DNA of 64,000 bases from Arundinibacter roseus (GCF_004348825.1 NZ_SMJU01000008.1:186001-250000), one strand, 5' to 3'. Counted from the stretch's first letter, positions 1 to 9,330 are shown. The notes: generated by a model not told the origin, from the sequence alone. Translations and numbers: made by a program.

Positions 1-1
1 C

Positions 2-385
2 TCCACACCAACGCGCTATCTGGAACTTGAAATAAATCCCAACAATGCGTTGTTTGCCGGCTGGATCGACAATCCGACCGGAGAAGGCGACGGAATGAAT
101 CTTGATCTGATTCCTTACGAGAAAACAGGAATTGTTCATCATATTATCCAAAAAACCAACGATTTGTGGACAGGCGAACTTCAAATTCCGTTTGCGCTCA
201 TAGGCAAGGGAGGCCGTGTGTATCGGCTAAATTTTTATCGGATTATTTTATTAAAACCCCAAACCGATCCTGCCTGGATCTGCTCCCCGGACAATTCCTC
301 GTTTCAATGCTGGCGCTCCACCCACAGCGGAGTTACACCCCGATTCCATCGTCCGGAAAGTTTTGGGAAGCTTATGTTTGATTAA
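2..385 (+). CDS. C-terminal part of a CBM9-like (family 9 carbohydrate-binding) protein, partial
   Basis: The reading frame is already open at the left edge, so the gene begins outside the window; 127 codons and a TAA stop are present. The visible part reads like the end of a family 9 carbohydrate-binding-like domain: YLELEINP, then WICSP and an Fx-CW element, then the closing FHRPESFGKL. Proteins with this domain in Bacteroidota are usually secreted and bind or process sugars, but no catalytic domain is visible here. An internal TTG at position 50 is an unlikely start because the domain continues in frame upstream of it. The family assignment rests on these short motifs only. About 210 bp without a recognisable gene follow. 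Confidence 0.6.
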   Translation, partial: STPTRYLELEINPNNALFAGWIDNPTGEGDGMNLDLIPYEKTGIVHHIIQKTNDLWTGELQIPFALIGKGGRVYRLNFYRIILLKPQTDPAWICSPDNSSFQCWRSTHSGVTPRFHRPESFGKLMFD

Positions 386-596
386 AATAAGTGTAATTTT
401 CAAAAGCCCGGTTATTCAACCAAAATCATCTATAAAGCGTAGGTATAACAATTGAAGAGCAGTAGGCGGATAGTAAAAATTGGGGCACCTTCACCAAACC
501 GTATAAAGAAGACGTACTTTTGATAAAAGCCCGCAGTAAAACATTTTTATTGTAATTCAGCGTTTTATAGTGATAAAGAAGCTTAAAAGGAGTTCA

Positions 597-2036
597 ATGG
601 TGTATTTTTTCAGGATTTGTGTATTGATTTTGGCAGGATTAGGCTCCTCTTTCTGTCTGCGTGCGCATCCAACACCAATAGATACAAGCGCTACGGCCGA
701 CATTCCCGCATTTATTACCATCGGCAGCGTGAGCGTGGAAGGAAACTACCGGACCCGAACGACCATTATTCTCCGGGAAATGGCCTTACGAGCCGGAGAT
801 TCAGTTCAGGCAAATCAGCTGGATGAGCGGCTGGAAATTGACCGTAGAAAAATTGTCAACACCAATCTTTTTGTTACCGTAGACATGCTTCATTTTCCAG
901 ATAATGAAGACAGTACGCTGGTGAATATTCGGGTGGTGGTGAAAGAACGCTGGTACTTTGTGATTGTTCCGGTGTTTCAATTGGCTGACCGAAATTTTAA
1001 TGAATGGTGGTATGACCGCGACCGCGACCTGAAACGAATTACTTACGGATTGTACATGAGTTACAACAACCTGACGGGTCGGGCAGATAAGCTCCGCTTA
1101 CTGGCTGAGTTTGGCTTTATTCCCAAATACGAAATCTCCTATTCGGTACCATATATTGATAAAGCACAAAAAACGGGAGTAACTGCCGGTATGTCTTATA
1201 CCACGAACAAAACGCTTCCGTACCGAACCTGGAATGATAAACTCGATTATTTCAACAGCGAAAGTCTCAACCGCGAGCGCTTTTATACCTTTGTAAATTT
1301 TACCCGGAGAAACAAATTTTACAGCTTTCACTCCCTGGATCTTCGCTGGAATTATCTTCAATTATCAGATACGCTTGCCCGGCTGAATCCCGAGTACCTT
1401 CTTCAATCGCGCAAAAGTCAAAATTATTTTCAGCTTACCTATACGTACAATTACGATCGTCGCGACAACGTACAGTACCCGCTGGAAGGTTTTAATTATG
1501 GGTTACAGGTCAGTAAACTTGGCTTGTTGCCAACTGACAATACCAATCAAACCTATCTCTACGGCTGGTACAAGCATTTTATTCCAATCAATAAACGATG
1601 GTTTTTCAACAGTGGCATTACCGGCAGGATGTCAGCGCCGGTGCGGCAACCATATCCGCAAACCCTTGGGCTCGGCTATCGCATGAAACTCGTCCGGGGC
1701 TATGAGTTGTATGTGATTGACGGTCAGCATTATTTTTTGTGGGAAAATGAATTGAAATACAAGCTTTTCAGCTTTCAAAAGACCTTTCCCTGGATTCCCG
1801 TACGGCAGTTCAGCACAATTCCCATTACTGCCTATCTCAACTCTTTTGCTGATTTGGGGTATGTTCAAAATTATTATCCTGAATTGAGCAATACCAAACT
1901 AGGCAACACACTGCTTTCCGGGGCAGGCGTTGGACTCGATGTGGCTACGTTTTATAACATGGTTTTCCGCTTCAACTATACAATCAATGGCCTGGGTCAG
2001 GACCGCTTCTTTTTTCAAATCGGGCGGGTATTGTGA
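597..2036 (+). CDS. BamA/TamA-family outer-membrane protein (POTRA plus barrel)
   Basis: A 479-residue protein with an N-terminal signal peptide (hydrophobic stretch VLILAGLGSS), one POTRA-like segment at about residues 45-125 (GSVSVEGNYRTRTTIILREM, then VKERWYFVIVP) and a C-terminal part rich in alternating aromatic and polar strands typical of a 16-strand Omp85 barrel. Members insert or translocate proteins or lipids at the outer membrane; a single POTRA and short length make it a reduced relative of BamA/TamA rather than BamA itself. The frame also opens at a GTG at 570, but ATG 597 is preferred because AAGGAG lies at 587-592, an unusually clear ribosome-binding site for this group. The gene appears to stand alone. 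Confidence 0.75.
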   Translation: MVYFFRICVLILAGLGSSFCLRAHPTPIDTSATADIPAFITIGSVSVEGNYRTRTTIILREMALRAGDSVQANQLDERLEIDRRKIVNTNLFVTVDMLHFPDNEDSTLVNIRVVVKERWYFVIVPVFQLADRNFNEWWYDRDRDLKRITYGLYMSYNNLTGRADKLRLLAEFGFIPKYEISYSVPYIDKAQKTGVTAGMSYTTNKTLPYRTWNDKLDYFNSESLNRERFYTFVNFTRRNKFYSFHSLDLRWNYLQLSDTLARLNPEYLLQSRKSQNYFQLTYTYNYDRRDNVQYPLEGFNYGLQVSKLGLLPTDNTNQTYLYGWYKHFIPINKRWFFNSGITGRMSAPVRQPYPQTLGLGYRMKLVRGYELYVIDGQHYFLWENELKYKLFSFQKTFPWIPVRQFSTIPITAYLNSFADLGYVQNYYPELSNTKLGNTLLSGAGVGLDVATFYNMVFRFNYTINGLGQDRFFFQIGRVL

Positions 2037-2069
2037 TCCAATGGGGCCGATATTCAACAGGATAATTAT

Positions 2070-2077
2070 TAATTTTG
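2070..2077 (+). promoter_or_regulatory. Candidate Bacteroidota -7 element (TAATTTTG)
   Basis: TAATTTTG matches the Bacteroidota -7 consensus TAnnTTTG. It lies 27 bp before ATG 2105, which fits a short leader and argues against the in-frame TTG at 2075 as a start. No convincing TTTG is seen at the -33 position. Confidence 0.35.
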
Positions 2078-2104
2078 CAAAACATCCAAAAACAGACACA
2101 TTTT

Positions 2105-2707
2105 ATGATTTACAAAACGGCTATACGTTTTTTTTCTACGCTCCTGTTTCTCACCGGCCTTTTTCTTAGTTGCCAAACCAAAACTACTCCCGAAGAAGCC
2201 ACTGTTCCTACCGACTCTCTACTTTTGCCTGATCCTGCGGCAAGCGAAATTAACAGCGATCAATCCGAATTGTTCCAAACATTGCTGGGCACCACGAGCG
2301 AAGGAATCCTTCGGGGAATAAACTTTGGTGATCCGCTAAGTAAAGTGAAGGCTTCGGAAAGCTTCGAAATGTTTGAGGATTCGGCCAATCACATAGGATT
2401 TACCTACGAGACCGCACAGCTTGAAACGATTGATGTACTGTACTACTTTAATCCTGAGGAACGACTTATTTCCAAAATTACCGTTGATGTATATCTCAAT
2501 AGCGAAGCCGCCACCCGTCAGTTTTGGCAAACGGCACGCCTGGAATTTACTGAGAAATATGGCCGACCGCTGACTGACAAATCAAAACAACTGAGTTGGA
2601 AAAAAAGCCCGGTACGGTTGGTGATGGAGGAAGTATCTGATGGAAAAGATTATGGTGTAAAGCTGATTTTTGAACCAACTGATAAAACAATTCTCGCCTC
2701 TCGCTGA
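2105..2707 (+). CDS. Lipoprotein of unknown function
   Basis: A 200-residue exported protein. The N-terminus MIYKTAIRFFSTLLFL is followed by a lipobox ending LFLSC, so it should be lipidated at that cysteine and anchored to a membrane. After a Thr/Pro/Asp-rich linker, the folded part (about residues 60-195) begins with RGINFGDPLSKVKASE, a phrase often found in small lipoproteins with repeated helix-sandwich folds, and contains aromatic-rich strands. I do not recognise a named family. It lies 2 bp upstream of a cyclophilin gene on the same strand, so the two are probably co-transcribed; the partner suggests a role in the envelope but does not define one. Confidence 0.7.
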   Translation: MIYKTAIRFFSTLLFLTGLFLSCQTKTTPEEATVPTDSLLLPDPAASEINSDQSELFQTLLGTTSEGILRGINFGDPLSKVKASESFEMFEDSANHIGFTYETAQLETIDVLYYFNPEERLISKITVDVYLNSEAATRQFWQTARLEFTEKYGRPLTDKSKQLSWKKSPVRLVMEEVSDGKDYGVKLIFEPTDKTILASR

Positions 2708-2709
2708 TA

Positions 2710-3432
2710 ATGAAAAAACGTTTTCTGATACTACCGCTGATACTTTGCTGTTTTCTGATTGCCAGTCCGGGATGGTCGCAACGGGCCCAAAAGAAGGATT
2801 ATCTCATTACTCTTTCCACACCTTATGGCGCTATGAAACTTATACTATTTGACCAAACACCCCTTCATAAAGCGAATTTTATAAAATTGACCAAAGAAAA
2901 ATTTTATGACGGTCTGCTTTTTCACCGCATCATAGAAGGGTTTATGGTACAAGGTGGCGATCCTAACTCCCGAAATGCTGAGAAAGGCAAAGCTCTGGGA
3001 AATGGTGATGTTGGCTATAAAATCCCGGCTGAATTTCATCCCGATCTATTTCATCAAAAAGGCGCATTGGCCGCCGCTCGTGACAATAATCCAGAGAAAG
3101 CATCAAGCGGTTGTCAGTTTTATATTGTTCAGGGAAAAACGCTGAATAGCGCAGATCTCCAAAGGCAGCTCGAACGAAAGCTGGACCGTATTCCCCGAAA
3201 ACCTACGGAAACACAAAAAGAAGTGTATCAAAAATTAGGCGGAACACCCCACCTTGACGGAGGATATACCGTTTTTGGTCAAGTGATTGATGGACTTGCG
3301 GTAGTTGATTCGATTGCTGCACAAGCCAAAGACCCGCGCGACCGGCCGATGAAAGATATTCCCATGTCGGTATCAGCAGAATGGATGAAGAAAAAGAACA
3401 TCACCAAACGCTACGGCTACACTTTCCAGTAA
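2710..3432 (+). CDS. Secreted cyclophilin-type peptidyl-prolyl cis-trans isomerase
   Basis: A 240-residue protein with a signal peptide (cleavage likely after SPGWSQ). The cyclophilin fold is clear: FHRIIEGFMVQGGDP carries the catalytic arginine, and SSGCQFYIV and HLDGGYTVFGQVIDGLAVVD supply the rest of the active-site core. It should speed prolyl isomerisation of proteins folding in the periplasm. An insertion of about 35 residues, rich in charged residues (LQRQLERKLDRIPRK), lies between the core strands, as in other Bacteroidota cyclophilins. The gene starts 2 bp after the stop of the upstream lipoprotein gene, indicating an operon. Confidence 0.9.
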   Translation: MKKRFLILPLILCCFLIASPGWSQRAQKKDYLITLSTPYGAMKLILFDQTPLHKANFIKLTKEKFYDGLLFHRIIEGFMVQGGDPNSRNAEKGKALGNGDVGYKIPAEFHPDLFHQKGALAAARDNNPEKASSGCQFYIVQGKTLNSADLQRQLERKLDRIPRKPTETQKEVYQKLGGTPHLDGGYTVFGQVIDGLAVVDSIAAQAKDPRDRPMKDIPMSVSAEWMKKKNITKRYGYTFQ

Positions 3433-3465
3433 GTTGTTTTATAAACTCTTTTAACCCGAATCATT

Positions 3466-4377
3466 TTGAGTGCTAAACGTGTATTAATCACCGGTTCCAA
3501 TGGACTTTTGGGACAAAAATTAGTAGAACTCCTTAGTCAGCAGCCTGCAATAGTTACCCTCGCAACGGCGCGCGGCGCCAATCGGCTACCGCAGACTGGA
3601 GGCTACGAATTCCACAGCCTTGACATTACACAAGCTGATCAGATAGAAGAAGTTATTGCCCGCACCTTGCCCGACGTAGTGATTCATACAGCAGCTATGA
3701 CTAATGTAGATCAATGCGAATTTGAAAAAGAAAATTGCTGGGCACAAAATGTGAAATCAGTAGAATATCTGATCGAATCCTGCCGCAAGCATGAGGTTTT
3801 TCTGTTGCATCTTTCAACCGATTTTATTTTTGATGGAGCACACGGGCCTTACGACGAACTTGCGGAAGCCAATCCGCTGAGTTTTTACGGGTGGAGTAAA
3901 TATGCCGCCGAAAAAGCAGTAATGAACAGCGGTATTCGTTGGGCCATTGCGCGTACGGTGCTCGTGTATGGCATTGCGCACGACATGAGCCGCAGCAATA
4001 TTATTTTATGGGTAAAGAAATCATTGGAAGATGGCAAGCCCATTAAGGTAGTAACAGACCAATGGCGCACGCCTACCCTTGCCGAAGATTTGGCCACAGG
4101 TTGTTTTTTAATTGCCATGCAGGAAGCAGAAGGGGTTTTCAATATTTCGGGAAAAGACCTGCTTACTCCCCACGAAATGGCGATGATGACCGCCGATTTT
4201 TTTGGTTTGGATAAGTCTCTCATCTCCGAAGCTGATTCGTCCACTTTTACCCAACCCGCCCGCCGGCCAGCGCGGACAGGTTTTAATCTTGACAAATCGC
4301 AGCAAGTTCTGGGCTATGCGCCGCATAGTTTCAAAGAAGGAATTGCACGTTTGGCTCAACAGATTCAGGCCAATTGA
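3466..4377 (+). CDS. RmlD-like NAD(P)-dependent sugar-nucleotide reductase (SDR family)
   Basis: A 303-residue extended short-chain dehydrogenase. GSNGLLGQ is the N-terminal nucleotide-binding loop, and YGWSKYAAE holds the catalytic Tyr-x-x-x-Lys pair. The sequence follows the RmlD (dTDP-4-dehydrorhamnose reductase) pattern: DVVIHTAAMTNVDQCE, LSTDFIFDG and VTDQWRTPTLAEDLA. Isolated RmlD-like genes without rmlA, B and C are common and often have other substrates, so the substrate is left open. The start is a TTG, chosen because the nucleotide-binding loop begins only ten codons later. It is convergent with guaB, and a terminator hairpin lies between them. Confidence 0.8.
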   Translation: MSAKRVLITGSNGLLGQKLVELLSQQPAIVTLATARGANRLPQTGGYEFHSLDITQADQIEEVIARTLPDVVIHTAAMTNVDQCEFEKENCWAQNVKSVEYLIESCRKHEVFLLHLSTDFIFDGAHGPYDELAEANPLSFYGWSKYAAEKAVMNSGIRWAIARTVLVYGIAHDMSRSNIILWVKKSLEDGKPIKVVTDQWRTPTLAEDLATGCFLIAMQEAEGVFNISGKDLLTPHEMAMMTADFFGLDKSLISEADSSTFTQPARRPARTGFNLDKSQQVLGYAPHSFKEGIARLAQQIQAN

Positions 4378-4398
4378 TTTTCAAATTATTATACTAGA

Positions 4399-4430
4399 AA
4401 ACCCCGACAGGATTCCTCTTGCCGGGGTTT
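4399..4430. terminator. Bidirectional terminator between rmlD-like gene and guaB
   Basis: AAACCCCG at 4399-4406 pairs with CGGGGTTT at 4423-4430 around a 16-nt loop. It sits between two convergent genes, 21 bp after one stop and 22 bp before the other, and so probably ends both transcripts. Confidence 0.75.
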
Positions 4431-4452
4431 ATATTTTGGATTCAACCTGGTA

Positions 4453-5925
4453 CTATCTAGACGAATAGTTGGGTGCTTCTTTCTGAATCATAATGTCGTG
4501 CGGATGGCTTTCACGAACACCGGCACTGGTTATTTTCACAAACTGAGCTTTGTGCAACGCCGCAATATCGCCCGCTCCGCAGTAGCCCATCCCTGCTTTC
4601 AGGCCGCCCACCATTTGGTAAAGAATTTCGGACACCTTCCCTTTGAACGGAACCCGACCTACAATTCCCTCGGGAACGAGCTTTTTGACGTCGTCTTCTG
4701 CATCCTGAAAATACCGATCCTTTGATCCTTCTTCCATTGCCTCCACGGAGCCCATGCCCCGGTAAGCTTTGAATTTCCGTCCTTCATAGATTACAATTTC
4801 ACCCGGAGCTTCGTCAGTTCCGGCCAGCATAGAGCCAATCATGACCGTACTTGCGCCACCGGCAATGGCTTTGGTTACATCGCCTGAATACCGGATTCCA
4901 CCATCCGCAATAACCGGCACACCCGTTCCTTTAAGGGCCTCGGCGGCTTCCATTACAGCCGAAAGCTGTGGAACACCGATTCCCGCAATGATGCGCGTGG
5001 TACAGATACTGCCCGGCCCTACGCCTACTTTTACGGCGTCGACTCCGGCGTTGGCCAATGCTTTAGCAGCTTCGCCAGTTGCGATATTGCCAGCAATGAC
5101 ATCCAATTTGGGAAATTTCTCTTTAATTGCTTTGGCCGCTTCTATAACTCCACGCGAGTGGCCGTGCGCCGTATCAAGGCTCACTACGTCTACACCTGCT
5201 TTGAGCAACGCTTCTACACGCTGTATCAGGTCCGCAGTTACACCAACCGCCGCCCCTACACGCAACCGTCCATACTCATCTTTACAGGCATTGGGATGCG
5301 ATTTGCGTTTCAGAATATCCTTATAGGTAATTAAGCCCGTAAGCCGATATTCTTTATCTACGATGGGAAGTTTTTCAATTTTATATTCCTGTAAAATTGA
5401 CTCGGCATCGTGTAAAGAAAGTCCTTCGGAGGCGGTAATCAGGTTTTCGCGCGTCATAATTTCGACAACCGGCCGGCTCATGTCACGCTGAAAACGCAGA
5501 TCACGGTTAGTCAATATTCCGATAAGTTTGCGATTGCTGTCTACCACTGGAATCCCACCGATTTTAAACTCCCGCATGATCTGCTGCGCATCGCCCAGGT
5601 TTGCACCTTCGGAGAGTGTTATAGGGTCAAGGATCATTCCGCTTTCTGAGCGTTTTACTTTTCGTACTTGCTCAGCCTGTGCTTCCAGGCTCATGTTTTT
5701 GTGGATCATCCCGATGCCTCCTTCCTGAGCCATAGCAATAGCCAGGTCGTATTCAGTAACGGTATCCATAGCCGCCGAAATGAGCGGAATATTTAGTTGG
5801 ATGTTGCGGGTAAGCCAGGTAGTGGTATTTGCGTCGCGCGGAAGAACCTCCGAATAGGCAGGCAATAGCAGAACGTCGTCGTAAGTAAGTGCCTCGTAAA
5901 GGACTTTGGATGGGTTTGTGCTCAT
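4453..5925 (-). CDS. guaB: Inosine-5'-monophosphate dehydrogenase
   Basis: Catalyses NAD-dependent oxidation of IMP to XMP, the committed step of guanine nucleotide synthesis in the cytoplasm. The 490-residue protein has the standard order: barrel N-terminus ([17 protein letters not shown]), two CBS domains at about 95-205, then the rest of the TIM barrel with the catalytic loop GPGSICTTR (Cys308), [12 protein letters not shown] for phosphate binding and the flap EGSKDRYFQ. Length is normal for the family. The frame opens two codons earlier at a TTG, but ATG 5925 is the better start. A promoter with both conserved elements lies just upstream. The gene is monocistronic between a shared terminator and the gldE-like gene. 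Confidence 0.97.
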   Translation of the reverse strand: MSTNPSKVLYEALTYDDVLLLPAYSEVLPRDANTTTWLTRNIQLNIPLISAAMDTVTEYDLAIAMAQEGGIGMIHKNMSLEAQAEQVRKVKRSESGMILDPITLSEGANLGDAQQIMREFKIGGIPVVDSNRKLIGILTNRDLRFQRDMSRPVVEIMTRENLITASEGLSLHDAESILQEYKIEKLPIVDKEYRLTGLITYKDILKRKSHPNACKDEYGRLRVGAAVGVTADLIQRVEALLKAGVDVVSLDTAHGHSRGVIEAAKAIKEKFPKLDVIAGNIATGEAAKALANAGVDAVKVGVGPGSICTTRIIAGIGVPQLSAVMEAAEALKGTGVPVIADGGIRYSGDVTKAIAGGASTVMIGSMLAGTDEAPGEIVIYEGRKFKAYRGMGSVEAMEEGSKDRYFQDAEDDVKKLVPEGIVGRVPFKGKVSEILYQMVGGLKAGMGYCGAGDIAALHKAQFVKITSAGVRESHPHDIMIQKEAPNYSSR

Positions 5926-5954
5926 GTGCAAATAAACAGTAGTTATTTGCAGGG

Positions 5955-5985
5955 CAAAATTAGATAGAACTGAGCAGATGACAAA
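5955..5985 (-). promoter_or_regulatory. guaB promoter (TTTG-N19-TAATTTTG)
   Basis: On the minus strand TTTG (5985-5982), a 19-bp spacer and TAATTTTG (5962-5955) match the Bacteroidota primary-sigma consensus in both elements and spacing. The guaB ATG follows 29 bp downstream. Confidence 0.65.
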
Positions 5986-6030
5986 GGCTTTTGTTGTTCT
6001 TGCAACTAATATTTTTTGGTGAAGCCAATT

Positions 6031-7353
6031 TTATTGAACAGCCTGACCCAGCAATACGCGTACTTTCTTGATCCGTTTTTTATCTGCCGATTGTACTTTA
6101 AACGTTACCTCCCGATGCGTAATTTGCTCTCCTGTGCGGGGCAGACGGGAGTAAAGTTCCAGCAAAAGGCCTCCCAGCGATTCGCTGTTACCCCGGACTT
6201 CATCAAAATAATCGGGTTCAAGAGACAGGATTTTACAAAAGTCATTGATGAGAACTTTGCCTTCAAAAATAAACGTTTTGTCATCTACCCGTGTAAAGTT
6301 CACTTCCTCATCGTCGTCGTATTCGTCGTTAATATCCCCAAAAATTTCTTCAATAATATCTTCCAGAGTAATGAGGCCGTTTGTCCCTCCATATTCATCA
6401 ACAACCACGGCCATGTGTACGCGGCGGTTTTGAAATTCGTGCAACAGATCATCCAGCCGCTTACTTTCGGGAATAAAATACGCCTTTCTAAGAAGTTTTT
6501 GCCAGCCAAAATGCTCGTCACGATGCAGATGTGGCAGCAAATCTTTGACATACAGCAACCCTTCCACCGAGTCTAGTGTATCCTGATATACAGGAATCCG
6601 GGAATATCCTGATTTATTTATTTTATCCATTAATTCATGGAAATCAAGATCAATATCAACTGCCGTAATGTTTAGTCGCGGCTGCATAGCCTGTCGTGCG
6701 GTTGTTTGCCCAAAAGTGGCCAACCCACGCAGCAAATCTCTTTCCTCTTCGTTGTTATCCTCATTGTCAGAAGACTCCGCACGGGATTCGATTTCTTCGG
6801 GTAATAATACCCCCCATTTGGTGCGTAAAAAGGTGAAGCCTCTTGTCAGTGGGGCAAGTGCTTTCAGCGCTACTTTTACGATTGGAGTTAACCAGGGTGT
6901 GAGTACGGTCGCATGCCGCCCGGCCAAATAACGCACCAGTGCATCCAGAAATATCCAGCCAAGCAAACCACCAAAGAAGATTTTTCCAGGCACATCGGAG
7001 GAAGATTCAAGTTGCAACAGCCACAACAGCCGGGATGCCCATAAAAATGCAACCAGCGTGGCAGCACGCTGAAGCAGGGATAGTGTAAGTTTTTGTGGAA
7101 AGGTAAGGCCGTCTGTCCGATGCTTTTTTTCCCAGGGAGAATCTGAGGAAGGAACGGTCGCATAGGCGGCCCGAATTGCAGAAAATACCAGGGAGAGTAG
7201 TAATAATCCGAACAAAATACTTACAGAAAGCAAGTCTATTTGGCTTGTAAGTTGATCCGTACCCAGGGCGAGGGGCGCTAGTTGACGAAGTTCTGTACGA
7301 CTTCGCCCAATCGTTCGGGGCCCAGGGTCATCGCTGTCTTTTGGTTCTTTCAC
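6031..7353 (-). CDS. gldE: GldE-like CNNM/CorC-type membrane protein with CBS domains
   Basis: A 440-residue protein of the HlyC/CorC (CNNM) type. Order: an N-terminal DUF21-like membrane region with about three to four helices (residues 40-180), an acidic linker, a CBS pair at about 205-330 (MQPRLNITAVDID, then VHMAVVVDEYGGTNGLITLEDIIEEIFGDI) and a C-terminal transporter-associated CorC_HlyC domain. In Flavobacteria this protein is the gliding-associated GldE and lies beside ssb, as here. The usual companion gldD does not follow; guaB does. The start is GTG at 7353, as no ATG precedes the membrane region. Related CNNM proteins influence divalent cation export, so the gliding role is known for the family but unproven here. 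Confidence 0.8.
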   Translation of the reverse strand: MKEPKDSDDPGPRTIGRSRTELRQLAPLALGTDQLTSQIDLLSVSILFGLLLLSLVFSAIRAAYATVPSSDSPWEKKHRTDGLTFPQKLTLSLLQRAATLVAFLWASRLLWLLQLESSSDVPGKIFFGGLLGWIFLDALVRYLAGRHATVLTPWLTPIVKVALKALAPLTRGFTFLRTKWGVLLPEEIESRAESSDNEDNNEEERDLLRGLATFGQTTARQAMQPRLNITAVDIDLDFHELMDKINKSGYSRIPVYQDTLDSVEGLLYVKDLLPHLHRDEHFGWQKLLRKAYFIPESKRLDDLLHEFQNRRVHMAVVVDEYGGTNGLITLEDIIEEIFGDINDEYDDDEEVNFTRVDDKTFIFEGKVLINDFCKILSLEPDYFDEVRGNSESLGGLLLELYSRLPRTGEQITHREVTFKVQSADKKRIKKVRVLLGQAVQ

Positions 7354-7493
7354 TGCTTTTAGGGTAAATTATTTTTTCGGATGGAAGTAAAACAATTATT
7401 TCTATAAAATTGTACCAACCACCAATTTTTGGTCAAAAATGCGCTTTTTTCAGGGTAGTATGACAAAATTGTATTGAACAATTCCCCAATTTC

Positions 7494-7525
7494 AAAAAAA
7501 GCCCCATGTCATTACATGAGGCTTT
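7494..7525 (-). terminator. Intrinsic terminator of ssb
   Basis: Read on the minus strand, AAAGCC/GGCTTT and CATGT/ACATG form a 12-position stem with one mismatch and a four-base loop, followed by seven Ts. It begins 10 bp after the ssb stop, so gldE is probably transcribed separately. Confidence 0.85.
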
Positions 7526-7534
7526 GCTGTAAAA

Positions 7535-8002
7535 TCAAAATGGCAAATCATCGTCATCGCCACCAGCTGCCATCGTCGGCGGCACCGGATCGTTGGCGCG
7601 AGGGGTCGTCGTGACCGGCTGCCTCGCAGCGGGTTGCTGCGGGCTATTTTCAGTAGTCCCGCCTGTCCCGCCTCCACCAAGTAGAGTCATGTTATTGGCC
7701 CGGATTGTTATTCCGCTGCGTTGCTGCCCTTCTTTATCCGTCCAGTTTTCACTTCTAATTTTCCCTTCAATATACACGGCGTTACCTTTACGAAGATATT
7801 TTTCCGCTATTTGAGCCAGCCGGTCCCAGAGTTCAATACGGTGCCATTCGGTTTGTTCAACACGTTCGCCATTTTTATTCGTATACGATTCGGAAGTTGC
7901 TATATTGAATCGTGCCACCGAAGAGCCACCTTCCAGATACCGCACTTCCGGGTCACTTCCAAGATTTCCAATCAGGATTACTTTATTTACACTACCAGCC
8001 AT
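7535..8002 (-). CDS. ssb: Single-stranded DNA-binding protein
   Basis: Binds single-stranded DNA during replication, repair and recombination. The 155-residue protein has an OB-fold at about residues 4-110 (VNKVILIGNLGSDPEVRY, then WHRIELWDRLAQIAEKYLRKG), a glycine/proline/glutamine-rich flexible tail, and the acidic C-terminal tip DDDDLPF that recruits partner proteins. All family hallmarks are present at normal length. It lies between mutY and gldE on the same strand, a gene order shared by many Bacteroidota. A strong terminator immediately follows. Confidence 0.97.
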   Translation of the reverse strand: MAGSVNKVILIGNLGSDPEVRYLEGGSSVARFNIATSESYTNKNGERVEQTEWHRIELWDRLAQIAEKYLRKGNAVYIEGKIRSENWTDKEGQQRSGITIRANNMTLLGGGGTGGTTENSPQQPAARQPVTTTPRANDPVPPTMAAGGDDDDLPF

Positions 8003-8074
8003 AGGAATCGAATTTTTAAATTATAACTAATTATAAACCAGAGTATTTATAGATTATTTTAGGCACTTTTATTT

Positions 8075-9157
8075 TTAATTTGGTGAAATAAAATTACTAA
8101 AATAATGCTCTTTCAGGAAACTATCTATCAAAATTGGTTTAGGAAGCTGCTCCACCTGATCGAATGAGAAAAACGACAAATTGTCAGGCAAAGCCATGTT
8201 TGCCGAATCCGCAAACCTTAGACGCCAAAACTGCACATGAAGTTTCTGATGAGATAACAAATGAACGTAGGTTTTCTGAGGCACTTGAATCTCACTTTCC
8301 AAAAACCACGAGTGAACCGTCGGCTGCTCCATAAATTCATCCGGACTTTCGGGTAATTGAAGTGTTTCTATCAGAAAAAAATCATACAATCCCTGCCAAA
8401 CATCCTTGCCGCCTCGCAGGTTCATGGCCAACTTCCCGTTCCATTCAAGTACCAGATAGTTTAGAAATCGATTCCGCACTTTTGCTTTTTTCGCCTTTAC
8501 AGGTAAAACGGACTGTTGACCATTTTGAAACGCATAACACGAATCCTGAAAAGGGCACAAAAGACAATCAGGCGCTACGGGCTGACACTGAATTGCCCCA
8601 AATTCTATCATTGCCTGATTAAAAAACGCCGCATTGTCGGCAGGAATCAGGGTTTTGGCTAACTCAAAAAACTCTTTTTTGGCAGCATGCGAGGCAATAT
8701 CGGTTTTTATTCCAAAGAGTCGGGCCAATACCCGGTACACATTTCCATCAACTGCCGGTACGGCTTCGCCAAACGCAAAAGAGGCAATCGCAGCAGCGGT
8801 GTAGTTGCCAACCCCTTTCAATCGCAACAGCTGTTCATACGAATTGGGAAAAACTCCATTAAACTCCTGTACGATCTGCCGGGCAGTCTGATGCATATTT
8901 CGGGCCCGGGAATAGTAGCCGAGCCCCTGCCAGGTCCGCAAAATATCCTGTTCGTCGGCTTCTGCCATTGCTTGTACGGTAGGATATTTCTCAACAAATC
9001 GCAGGTAATAAGGCAAGCCCTGAGCCACTCGGGTTTGTTGCAGAATCACTTCCGAAAGCCAGATTTGGTAGGGATCTGAGGTGTGCCGCCAGGGCAAATC
9101 GCGGTGATGATGATGGTACCAATGAATTAATTTACTGCTAAAATCTGTCACTTTCAT
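8075..9157 (-). CDS. mutY: A/G-specific adenine DNA glycosylase
   Basis: Removes adenine mispaired with 8-oxoguanine. The 360-residue protein shows the HhH-GPD core: LSEVILQQTRV with the catalytic glutamate, the helix-hairpin-helix LKGVGNYTAAAIASFAFG, and the aspartate in VPAVDGNVYRV. The iron-sulfur cluster ligands follow as C-x6-C-x2-C-x5-C (QCQPVAPDCLLCPFQDSC). The C-terminal NUDIX-like domain (about 230-350), which recognises 8-oxoguanine, contains the MutY-type HLLSHQKLHVQFW segment. ssb follows 72 bp downstream on the same strand; together these form a conserved mutY-ssb-gldE group. Confidence 0.96.
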   Translation of the reverse strand: MKVTDFSSKLIHWYHHHHRDLPWRHTSDPYQIWLSEVILQQTRVAQGLPYYLRFVEKYPTVQAMAEADEQDILRTWQGLGYYSRARNMHQTARQIVQEFNGVFPNSYEQLLRLKGVGNYTAAAIASFAFGEAVPAVDGNVYRVLARLFGIKTDIASHAAKKEFFELAKTLIPADNAAFFNQAMIEFGAIQCQPVAPDCLLCPFQDSCYAFQNGQQSVLPVKAKKAKVRNRFLNYLVLEWNGKLAMNLRGGKDVWQGLYDFFLIETLQLPESPDEFMEQPTVHSWFLESEIQVPQKTYVHLLSHQKLHVQFWRLRFADSANMALPDNLSFFSFDQVEQLPKPILIDSFLKEHYFSNFISPN

Positions 9158-9231
9158 ACTAGATTACTCCCTAAATCAACGGGTTAGTTCCTGTTTTTTA
9201 ATGGTTTAGAAAAAAAAGGGAAAAGAATGCC

Positions 9232-9263
9232 TTTTAAATTTTAGTAAAATTACGCTACCTTTG
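9232..9263 (+). promoter_or_regulatory. Candidate promoter of the HU gene
   Basis: TACCTTTG at 9256-9263 matches the -7 consensus TAnnTTTG, and TTTT at 9232-9235 stands 20 bp upstream in the -33 position (consensus TTTG). This leaves a leader of about 60 nt before the GTG start, reasonable for an abundant nucleoid protein. Confidence 0.5.
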
Positions 9264-9330
9264 TACTCCCAAAAATCAGATGGGTAGTATTGTAAACGAA
9301 ACAATATACACTTAAAAGTTAATATATACA

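Noticed and set aside
166-381. An open frame overlapping the partial CBM9-like gene in another frame
   Set aside because: The 2-385 frame carries the CBM9 ending FHRPESFGKL and continues from the window edge; the second frame has no family features.
4841-5326. A 161-codon open frame opposite guaB
   Set aside because: It lies wholly within guaB on the other strand, is Ala/Pro/Ser/Thr-rich as a reverse shadow of a GC-rich gene, and has no recognisable motif.
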